DNA of 64,000 nucleotides, from NCBI RefSeq assembly GCF_022631375.1, contig NZ_JALBGC010000003.1, positions 806,001 to 870,000 on the forward strand, in the 5' to 3' direction. Shown here in pieces: positions 1-6,856 of this stretch. Under the pieces are notes generated by a model. That model was not told the origin of the DNA. It searched no databases and worked only from the letters and a program-made list of their open reading frames with translations. Source of the stretch: Hymenobacter cyanobacteriorum (lineage in GTDB: Bacteria > Bacteroidota > Bacteroidia > Cytophagales > Hymenobacteraceae). The position numbers and the translations under genes are program-made. How positions within the stretch are numbered: the first letter of the stretch is position 1; every line of letters starts with the position of its first letter.

Positions 1-93
1 GCATGCGAGCAAGATAACAAGGAATTGGCAGCGCGCGTTTACGAAGCCGCCCGGGGGATGGTTGCAAGTTGTAAAGGTGCTTTTCCTGTATAA
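1..93 (+). CDS. possible 3' end of a truncated upstream gene
   Basis: Frame 1 is open from the window edge to a TAA at 91-93 and would encode about 30 residues with an alternating charged/Ala-rich stretch (EQDNKELAARVYEAARG). Frame 2 is open too, and the piece is too short to assign a family. GC content drops sharply right after the stop, which fits the end of a gene. No function is proposed. It could equally be non-coding. Confidence 0.25.
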   Translation, partial: ACEQDNKELAARVYEAARGMVASCKGAFPV

Positions 94-341
94 TATTATA
101 TTTAATGAAGAATTTTAGAATTTTTTTTATCAAAAGGGATGATGGTCTGGATTATTAGCCCTAGTTTTACCCAGCGACCCGTGCTAATACCAATATAATT
201 TCAACGGGTTGCAGTTGATTTTCCACTTCTTCACTCGGCTGCATTCAGCCTTGCCTATCGCCTAAGAAAGCTACTAGCCGGCTCTTCCTCTTCACCAATC
301 GGAACCCGGATTTTGCCCCTACTACCCTCTAACGACGGACA
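94..341. other. AT-rich intergenic region upstream of the NlpC/P60 gene
   Basis: The first half is strongly AT-rich (runs of T and A around 100-135), unlike the rest of the window. I found no convincing ORF, RNA gene or clear TAnnTTTG promoter box. It presumably carries the promoter of the peptidase gene starting at 342. Confidence 0.4.
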
Positions 342-1055
342 ATGAAAAACAGCCTCCTGTATTGCCTCGCCGCTGGTTCGCTAGCCCTCTCCTTCTTCTT
401 TGAACGTCCGGCCGATGCTTCGGCTGCGTCCCGTGCCTCCGTGGCACCGGTCGCGGCCGAAGCATCGTTGCTTCCGGACCTGATGACGGTGCTGCCCGCT
501 AATGACCCTACGCTGCCCGGCACTACGCCCGCTGCGGAAAAGCCCGCCCCCACGCCCGCCGAACTGGCCGCCTCGCGCGACTCGCTCGCTTACCATTACT
601 ACGCCCAGACGCTGGGCCTGCACCTGTCCTTCGACGAGAACAAGGACCTGCTGCGCACGGTAACCGACTGGATTGGCACACCTTACAGCTTCGGCAGCAA
701 CTCGCGCCGCGGCACCGACTGCTCGGGCTTTGTTACCCGCGTGTTCCGCGAGGTGTATGGCATCACGCTGCAGCGCTCGTCGCGCTCGATGTTTGGCACC
801 ACGCAGCGCGTGCCCAAAGCCGAGATGCAAACCGGCGACCTCGTGTTTTTCCGTCGCGGCAAAGGCCCCATCTACCACGTGGGCATTTACCTGAAGGATG
901 GCAAGTTTGCCCACTCGGCCTGCAATGGCGGCGTGATGGTGAGCTCGCTGAACCAGCCCTATTACCACCACAATTTCTACGCCGCCGGCCGCGTGCCCGC
1001 CGTGGCAGCCGCCGCTACCCGCGCCGCCGAGGCCCTGATGGCCCGCGCCGAGTAG
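342..1055 (+). CDS. NlpC/P60 family (C40) cell-wall peptidase
   Basis: This 237-residue protein is a probable exported endopeptidase of the NlpC/P60 family, which cuts peptide stems of peptidoglycan. Residues 1-28 look like a Sec signal peptide. A low-complexity Ala/Pro linker runs to about residue 80, and the catalytic domain covers about 100-215. The nucleophile Cys127 lies in GTDCSGF, the catalytic His179 in HVGIYL, and the third polar residue is likely His191 in FAHSA. The length is normal for a single-domain member with a linker. It stands alone: a strong terminator follows at once and the next gene has its own spacer. The exact bond cleaved cannot be read from the sequence. Confidence 0.9.
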   Translation: MKNSLLYCLAAGSLALSFFFERPADASAASRASVAPVAAEASLLPDLMTVLPANDPTLPGTTPAAEKPAPTPAELAASRDSLAYHYYAQTLGLHLSFDENKDLLRTVTDWIGTPYSFGSNSRRGTDCSGFVTRVFREVYGITLQRSSRSMFGTTQRVPKAEMQTGDLVFFRRGKGPIYHVGIYLKDGKFAHSACNGGVMVSSLNQPYYHHNFYAAGRVPAVAAAATRAAEALMARAE

Positions 1056-1081
1056 CCATTCTGGCTTTTCGCCTTCCTACG

Positions 1082-1114
1082 ACGCCCGACCCTTACCGGT
1101 CGGGCGTTTTTTTT
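1082..1114 (+). terminator. intrinsic terminator of the NlpC/P60 gene
   Basis: A perfect 10-bp stem (1082-1091 with 1098-1107, 6-base loop) is followed by an 8-base T run, 27 bases after the stop codon. Confidence 0.85.
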
Positions 1115-1272
1115 GGGCCAATCGCCGGGCTTCACGCGGCATTCACCGAAACAAAAGTAGGCTTGCATTAAACTTGGCAGCGGCAGCAGTATCATAGCTA
1201 ATAAATTGGCAATGAGGCCTGCGCGGAGCTGTCGGGCCGGGTTGCTACTTTCATCTTTGATGGTGTTTCGCA

Positions 1273-3012
1273 ATGAATCGTAGACATTTCCTCGAACGAA
1301 ATTCGGCCGTATTAGAGAAGTCAGTGCGGGCGGTGGCAGCCCCGGCCGCGCCAGCCGCTGCGCCGTTGCAGCAGGACCCGCCCGAAACCATCAGCCGCTA
1401 CGCCAACAAGACCCTGCCGACCGGGGTAGCCCGCACTGCGAGCACGCTGGCCCCCTACACCGGCACCTGGGGCTACGCGCAGGCGGCGCACCTGCTGCGC
1501 CGCAGCCTGTTCGGGCCCACCCGCACCGAGATTCTGGCGGCGGCTGGCTCCAACCTCACGGCCGTCCTCAATACGCTGCTGACGCCGGCCGCCACGCCGG
1601 CTCCGCCCGTGAACGTGTCGGCCACCGATACCAGCGTGGCCATCGGGCAGACCTGGGTGGCGCAGGCCTTCGACCAGAATTTCGAAGGCGTGCGCCGAAC
1701 CTCGCTGCGCGACTGGTGGCTGGGCCTGCTGCTGAACCAGAACACCTCGCTGACGGAGAAGATGACGCTGTTCTGGCACAACCACTTCGTGGTCGAGCTG
1801 GCCGACATCAACGATGCGCGCATGGGCTACGAATACTGCCGCCTGCTGCGTCAGCACGCCCTCGGCAACGTGAAGCAGCTGGCCAAGGACGTGACCGTGA
1901 CGCCCGCCATGCTACGCTACCTCAACGGCAACCAGAGCACCGCCGGCGCGCCCAACGAGAACTACGGCCGCGAGCTATTGGAGCTGTTCACGGTAGGGAA
2001 GGGGCCGCTGATTGGGCCGGGCAACTACACCAACTACACCGAGGCCGACGTGCAGGCCGCCGCCAAAGTCCTCACCGGCTGGCGCGACCAGGCCACCGTG
2101 CCCATCGGCAGCTACTACACCGCCAGCCGCCACGATACCAGCACGAAGGTGTTTTCGGCCGCCTTCGGCAATGCCCGCATCGCGGCCAACGGCGCGGCTG
2201 AGTACCAGGATTTGGTGAACCTGATTTTCCAGCAGGCCGAAACGGCGCGGTTTCTGGTGCGCAAGCTCTACCGCTGGTTTGTTTATTATCTGATTGATGC
2301 CCAGGTCGAAACCGACATCATTCAGCCGCTGGCGACCATTCTTATCAACAACAGCTTCGACATCGTACCGGTATTGCGGGCGTTGCTGGGCTCGCAGCAT
2401 TTCTTCGATGTGCTGAACATGGGCTGCCTCATCAAAAGCCCGCTCGATTTCACGGTGGGCCTGCTGCGGCAGATGGAGGCGGTGTTCCCGACGGCCGCCA
2501 GCAACCTGACGGCGCAGTACGGTATGTGGAACTACCTGAACTCGGCCAGCTTCGTGATGCAGCAAACCCTGGGCGACCCGCCCAACGTGGCCGGCTGGGC
2601 CGCCTACTACCAGACGCCGCAGTTCCACGAGCTCTGGATAAACGCCGTGACGCTGCCCCGCCGCAACCAGGTTACGGACCTGTTCATCGGCACGGGCTAC
2701 ACCCGCAGCGGCGTGAAACTGGTGATTGACCCGGTGGCGCTGACGCAGTCATTCCCGGCCGCCACGGCTTCGGATTGCAACCTGCTCATCGACGAGTTTG
2801 TGCGGCTGATGCTACCCATTGCCCTTACCGCCAATCAGCTGGCTTATCTTAAAGGAGCGCTGCTGCCGGGCTTGCCCGATTTTGAGTGGACCGTGGAGTG
2901 GCAGGCTTTCCTGGCCGCGCCCACCAACACTGCCAAAAAAGCGGCCGTGACGACCAAGCTGCAAGCCATGCTGCGCGCCCTAATGGGCCTGGCCGAATAT
3001 CACCTCTCTTAA
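1273..3012 (+). CDS. DUF1800 domain protein
   Basis: This 579-residue protein belongs to the DUF1800 family, which is usually encoded next to a DUF1501 protein, as here. The family signatures are visible: FWHNHF near residue 167 and the conserved NENYGRELLELF near 227. The N-terminus carries an RRHFLERN twin-arginine-like motif, but a long hydrophobic stretch after it is missing, so the export route is unclear. The biochemical role of the family is not established, and I do not assign one. The ATG at 1273 gives the full domain. The next gene starts 101 bases on, across a hairpin repeat, and the two are probably co-transcribed. Confidence 0.88.
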   Translation: MNRRHFLERNSAVLEKSVRAVAAPAAPAAAPLQQDPPETISRYANKTLPTGVARTASTLAPYTGTWGYAQAAHLLRRSLFGPTRTEILAAAGSNLTAVLNTLLTPAATPAPPVNVSATDTSVAIGQTWVAQAFDQNFEGVRRTSLRDWWLGLLLNQNTSLTEKMTLFWHNHFVVELADINDARMGYEYCRLLRQHALGNVKQLAKDVTVTPAMLRYLNGNQSTAGAPNENYGRELLELFTVGKGPLIGPGNYTNYTEADVQAAAKVLTGWRDQATVPIGSYYTASRHDTSTKVFSAAFGNARIAANGAAEYQDLVNLIFQQAETARFLVRKLYRWFVYYLIDAQVETDIIQPLATILINNSFDIVPVLRALLGSQHFFDVLNMGCLIKSPLDFTVGLLRQMEAVFPTAASNLTAQYGMWNYLNSASFVMQQTLGDPPNVAGWAAYYQTPQFHELWINAVTLPRRNQVTDLFIGTGYTRSGVKLVIDPVALTQSFPAATASDCNLLIDEFVRLMLPIALTANQLAYLKGALLPGLPDFEWTVEWQAFLAAPTNTAKKAAVTTKLQAMLRALMGLAEYHLS

Positions 3013-3110
3013 GCTGTTAGCTGGCAGCTATTAGCTGTTAGCCCTCCCACTATCCATCCCGTCAATTGAAGCCATTAGCTAATAGCTAACGGCTAATAGC
3101 TAACAGCTTA
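3010..3110. repeat. intergenic inverted repeat of TTAGCT words
   Basis: The spacer between the DUF1800 and DUF1501 genes is an imperfect inverted repeat built from variants of AGCTGTTAGCT and AGCTAATAGCTAAC. It begins at the TAA stop codon of DUF1800 (3010-3012) and ends three bases before the DUF1501 ATG. It has no T run typical of a terminator. Confidence 0.8.
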
Positions 3111-3113
3111 ATC

Positions 3114-4691
3114 ATGAAACGTCGCGAATTTCTCCAGACTACGGCTGCGGCTACGGTGGGCACTGCTTTCCTGAGCGGGCTGCCCATTGGCGCTTACGGC
3201 TACTCGGCCCAGCTGGCGGCCCTCACCAACGCCACCACACAATCTGATAAGGTGTTGGTCATCATTCAGCTGCAGGGCGGCAATGATGGGCTGAACATGA
3301 TTATCCCGCTCGACCAGTACCCGGCCCTGATGGCCGCGCGCAGCAACATTGTCCTGCCCCAGAACCAGGTGCTGGGCCTGACGACGGCTACCGGCATTCA
3401 TCCGGCCATGGCCTCGCTCCATAACATGTACCAGAACGGCAAGCTGGGCGTGGTGCAGAGCGTGGGCTACCCCAACCCCAACTTCTCGCACTTCCGGGCC
3501 ACCGATATCTGGACGTCGGGCTCCGACTCGAACGTGACCTGGACCACGGGCTGGGCCGGGCGCTACCTCAACGGCGAGTACCCGGGCTTTCCCACCGGCT
3601 ACCCCAGCACCCAGAACCCCGACCCGCTGGCCATCAGCATCGGCTCGGTGGTGAGCAACTGCGTGCAGGGCCCGACGGTGAACATGGGCATGGCTATTGC
3701 CAGCACGTCCTCTTTCTATCAATTACTTAGCGGCGGCGTGGATGCCGCGCCCAACACGCCGGCCGGCCACGAGCTCACCTTTATCCGGCAAGTGGTGAGC
3801 CAGACGCAGGTGTACACCACGGCCATTCAGGCGGCGGCCGGCCGTGCCCAAAACCTCTCGCCGCTGTACCCCGCCGCCGGTCAGAATTCCCTGGCTGACC
3901 AACTCAAAATCGTGGCCCAGCTGGTGGCCGGCGGTCTGCAAACCCGCATCTACGTGTGCCAGCTCGGCGGCTTCGATACGCACACATTGCAGGTGCCGGC
4001 CACGGGCAGCACCACCGGCGGCACGCACGCCACGCTGCTGGGCAAGATTGCCGAGGCCGTGAATGCCTTTCAGGACGACCTGCAGCGGCACAGCATTCAG
4101 GACCGGGTGGTGGGCCTCACGTTCTCGGAGTTTGGCCGTCGTATCCGGTCCAACTCGGGCTACGGCACCGACCACGGCGCGGCGGCCCCGCTGCTGGTAT
4201 TCGGCTCGAAGGTGAACCCCATCGTGCACGGCCCCAATCCCACGCTGCCCGCCAGCGCCGGCGTGAACGACAACATCCCGATGCAGTTCGATTTCCGCAG
4301 CATCTACACCAGCATCCTGAAAGACTGGTTCCAGGTGACTCCGAGCACGCTCACGCAGCTATTCGGGCAAACTTTCCCCTACGTGCCGGTGCTGCGTGCG
4401 GGCACCGCCACGGCCACGGCCAGCGCCGCCCAAGTCGCCGAATTCACGGTATACCCCAACCCGGCCCCGCGCGACGGCCGCACCACCGTGGCCTACGACT
4501 GCGCCGGCGGCCATGTGCAGGTGGTGCTACTCGATGCGCTGGGCCGCGAAGTTCGCCGCGCCGTCGACCGCGTGCTGGCGGCTGGCCCGCAGTTCCTGCC
4601 TGTTGACCTGAGCGGTTTGGCGGCCGGGGCTTACTACTGCCAGGTGCGTGAGGCCCAGCGCACCGGCTCGCGCATTGTGGCGGTTGAGTAG
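3114..4691 (+). CDS. DUF1501 domain protein with Tat signal and T9SS sorting domain
   Basis: This 525-residue exported protein is of the DUF1501 family. Residues 1-30 form a twin-arginine signal (KRREFLQ followed by a hydrophobic stretch). The DUF1501 domain, distantly related to sulfatases/alkaline phosphatases, covers about 40-425 and includes QGGNDGLNM near 59 and the FSEFGRR segment. From about 440 to the end there is a type IX secretion sorting domain: a YPNP motif, a GREVRR strand and a LSGLAAGAYY turn. It is therefore probably delivered to the cell surface or medium. It pairs with the preceding DUF1800 gene. The substrate is unknown. The Tat-plus-T9SS combination is unusual. Confidence 0.88.
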   Translation: MKRREFLQTTAAATVGTAFLSGLPIGAYGYSAQLAALTNATTQSDKVLVIIQLQGGNDGLNMIIPLDQYPALMAARSNIVLPQNQVLGLTTATGIHPAMASLHNMYQNGKLGVVQSVGYPNPNFSHFRATDIWTSGSDSNVTWTTGWAGRYLNGEYPGFPTGYPSTQNPDPLAISIGSVVSNCVQGPTVNMGMAIASTSSFYQLLSGGVDAAPNTPAGHELTFIRQVVSQTQVYTTAIQAAAGRAQNLSPLYPAAGQNSLADQLKIVAQLVAGGLQTRIYVCQLGGFDTHTLQVPATGSTTGGTHATLLGKIAEAVNAFQDDLQRHSIQDRVVGLTFSEFGRRIRSNSGYGTDHGAAAPLLVFGSKVNPIVHGPNPTLPASAGVNDNIPMQFDFRSIYTSILKDWFQVTPSTLTQLFGQTFPYVPVLRAGTATATASAAQVAEFTVYPNPAPRDGRTTVAYDCAGGHVQVVLLDALGREVRRAVDRVLAAGPQFLPVDLSGLAAGAYYCQVREAQRTGSRIVAVE

Positions 4692-4709
4692 TGGGTAATT
4701 AATTGTCAG

Positions 4710-4769
4710 CCAGCCGTTGCACCGGCCGCCTCCGGAGAAGCTGGCTGGTGCAACGGCTGGTTATTTTTT
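4710..4769 (+). terminator. terminator after the DUF1501 gene
   Basis: A perfect 14-bp stem (4710-4723 with 4747-4760) encloses a 23-base loop and is followed by TTATTTTTT. It closes the DUF1800/DUF1501 unit. Confidence 0.75.
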
Positions 4770-4876
4770 GCCCGGAATCGAAAAAAGACAGCCCGGCCGC
4801 AAGCTTTTCCGTACAGGCCTTGCGGGGCTTCGGCCCGGCATTCTTTCATTACTCCTTCTCAAGCCATCCCAGCATC

Positions 4877-5116
4877 ATGGAAGCTAAACTCGAACAAATC
4901 GAAAAAATTCTGCCCGAAGACCTGGCCCGCACTTTCGAGAGCGCCTACAACGTATTCCAGGGCAAAACCGAACACGTTGACGACCTGCTGAAGCACGGCG
5001 GCGTGCTGCTGCGCAAGGCATCCAACAAGTTCACGCCCACCCAGATGGTGATTGGCATTGCTGCGCTGGCGGCCGTGGCCGTGGTACTCATCAACCGCGC
5101 CAGCGACGACAACTAA
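4877..5116 (+). CDS. small single-pass membrane protein, unknown function
   Basis: This is a 79-residue protein. An acidic amphipathic N-terminal half (LEQIEKILPEDLARTFESAY) is followed by one membrane segment at about 54-71 (VIGIAALAAVAVVLI) and a short polar tail. The frame stays open up to 4703, but the upstream codons overlap the DUF1501 terminator and read as poor protein, so the ATG at 4877 is chosen. It lies between two terminators and so is a single-gene unit. I do not recognise a named family. The layout resembles small envelope-stress or YtxH-like anchored proteins, which is only a guess. Confidence 0.65.
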   Translation: MEAKLEQIEKILPEDLARTFESAYNVFQGKTEHVDDLLKHGGVLLRKASNKFTPTQMVIGIAALAAVAVVLINRASDDN

Positions 5117-5162
5117 GCTCCGGCTTTCAGTTTGCGGCCTGCGGCCGTAACCGCCCTAAAAA

Positions 5163-5197
5163 AGCAGTTTATCCGAACCCGGATAAGCTGCTTTTTT
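5163..5197. terminator. bidirectional terminator between convergent genes
   Basis: A 13-bp stem with one G-T pair (5163-5175 with 5180-5192) has an A run before and a T run after it. It can serve both the small membrane protein (+) and the TonB-C protein (-). Confidence 0.8.
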
Positions 5198-5217
5198 GTG
5201 CCCGATAAAGTTGGTTT

Positions 5218-6339
5218 CTAATGAATCTGGATGCTGACGGGCACCCGTAGGCGCACGGCTACGGCCTGCCCGCGCTGGCGGCCGGGCTCGAAGCGCGGCA
5301 GCCGCAGCACGGCATCGAGAATGGCTTCATCGGTGCTGGTGCCGAGGCTGTTGAGCAGCACGGGGCGCGTTACGCGGCCGTCGGGCTCCACCACAAAGCT
5401 TACCCGCGTGTCGCCGCTCACTACGTGCTCGGGGTAGTGAATCAGCTCCTGAATGGCCGTCTGAATGGCAGCCTCACCAACACTGCCGGGCAGGCCAGGC
5501 ATTTGCTCAACCTGGCTGAAAACCTGGTTTTCGGGCACGGGCGGTGCCACGCCAGCTGCTGGCGGCCCGGGCCGGAACCAGATGTGTAATACCTGATATT
5601 GAGCCACAGGCTGGTCGTCGTAGCCCAGGGCCGGCTGCCAGCGTGGAAAGCTGCGCACGAGCCGCAGGGCTTCGTCGTCGCAGCTGGGGCAGAGAGAGTT
5701 GATGACTTCGGTGGCACCCACACGGCCATCGGGCTTCACCACGAGGCGCACCGATACGCGGCCCTGCAAGTCGCGCTGCTGCACCTCGGCCGGTACGGTT
5801 TTGTGCTGTAGCAGCCAGGCTTCGAGCGCCGCGTCGCCGCCGGGGAAACGCGCCGGCCGCGCTACCTCATTGGCCACAAACACGTGGCGCGGCGACAAAA
5901 ACATGACCGGAATAGTGAGCAACGTAGCCACTGGCTGGCCCTGATAGAGGCCGGGCAGCAGGCGCGGCATGCGCCGCACCGCCGCCAGCGCGGCGGCATC
6001 GCAGGCGGGGCTGAGCGACTGCACTACGGTGGCCTTGCGCCCCACGCCGCTCACGCCCACCACTACGCGCACAAACACGCGGCCTTCCACGCGGCCCTCG
6101 CGCACCTCGGCGGGCAATTGCAACTGCTTCTGAATGGCTTTCACCAGGGCCACGTTGTCGCCGCCGTCGGGCAGGGTAGGCAATTGGTCGACGTAGCTGA
6201 ACACCTGGCTGGTGTCGGTAGCATACTGGCCGTAGCGCTGGGCGGCGGCGGAGTGGGCAATGGCCAGCAGCAGGCCGCCCACGAACAGCCGCCGAAGCCA
6301 GCCGCCGTGGGGCCGAAAAGGAATAGAGCAGAAGTCCAT
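5218..6339 (-). CDS. periplasmic protein with three tandem TonB C-terminal domains
   Basis: This 373-residue protein starts with a signal peptide or membrane anchor (residues about 14-34, ending SAAAQ). Three similar modules follow at roughly 55-150, 165-255 and 275-370. Each has the TonB-C pattern: a PAEV/YPEHV start, a GRVxVRxVV strand, a VVQSLSPACD, VINSLCPSCD or LLNSLGTSTD turn, an Ala-rich helix and a PRxxPG strand. A TonB protein normally has one such domain after a Pro-rich linker. Here the linker is missing and the domains are tripled, so it may be a periplasmic adaptor rather than an energy transducer. The neighbours do not suggest a specific partner. Confidence 0.8.
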   Translation of the reverse strand: MDFCSIPFRPHGGWLRRLFVGGLLLAIAHSAAAQRYGQYATDTSQVFSYVDQLPTLPDGGDNVALVKAIQKQLQLPAEVREGRVEGRVFVRVVVGVSGVGRKATVVQSLSPACDAAALAAVRRMPRLLPGLYQGQPVATLLTIPVMFLSPRHVFVANEVARPARFPGGDAALEAWLLQHKTVPAEVQQRDLQGRVSVRLVVKPDGRVGATEVINSLCPSCDDEALRLVRSFPRWQPALGYDDQPVAQYQVLHIWFRPGPPAAGVAPPVPENQVFSQVEQMPGLPGSVGEAAIQTAIQELIHYPEHVVSGDTRVSFVVEPDGRVTRPVLLNSLGTSTDEAILDAVLRLPRFEPGRQRGQAVAVRLRVPVSIQIH

Positions 6340-6387
6340 GCCGCGAATTTACAGTCGGGCTGCACCTGTTGCCAGTGGTGGCAGCCG

Positions 6388-6753
6388 CTACGGAAAGGGC
6401 GGATTGATGGTGCCGTCGCCGCCCCGGGCGGCCGTACTGCCGTCCTCAAGGCCGGGGCGGGTGCGGGCGCTGCGCAGCTTGCTGGGGTCCTCGTCGATTT
6501 CCAGCTCCAGGTCGTCGGCGTCTTCTTCCTGCTGGTTTTCCGACTGCTCGCCCGGCCCCACGAGGCGGGGCGTGGGCGGAGTTGCGGCCGTGCCCAGCAT
6601 GATTGTCCAGCCCGGGGGCAGACAACCGGAATTTGGTCGTCGCGCATCAGTAAGAGACGTTGCAGCTGGCCTGCGCCGGGCTGGCTGCGCGCCAGCTAAC
6701 AGCCAGCTGGCCAAGCCAGTATCTGGAAACGGTAGTACGGGGAATGGCTTCAT
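6388..6753 (-). CDS. hypothetical protein, acidic C-terminal half
   Basis: This 121-residue ORF lies in the space between the penicillin acylase and the TonB-C gene, 48 bases upstream of the latter on the same strand. The N-terminal half is Pro/Ala/Arg-rich and undistinguished. Residues about 70-95 are very acidic (QQEEDADDLELEIDEDP). No family is recognised. A shorter start at 6600 (MLGTAATPP) would keep the acidic part and drop the doubtful N-terminus. Overlapping open frames are common in such GC-rich DNA, so its reality is uncertain. Confidence 0.4.
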   Translation of the reverse strand: MKPFPVLPFPDTGLASWLLAGAQPARRRPAATSLTDARRPNSGCLPPGWTIMLGTAATPPTPRLVGPGEQSENQQEEDADDLELEIDEDPSKLRSARTRPGLEDGSTAARGGDGTINPPFP

Positions 6754-6856
6754 CTTATCAGAGAATTAAGAATAAATAATCTTCCACGAGTAGCCGTCGG
6801 GCAGAGAGGCTGCTTGAGACAGTGAATATATGAAAATATCTACAATATATTTATTT

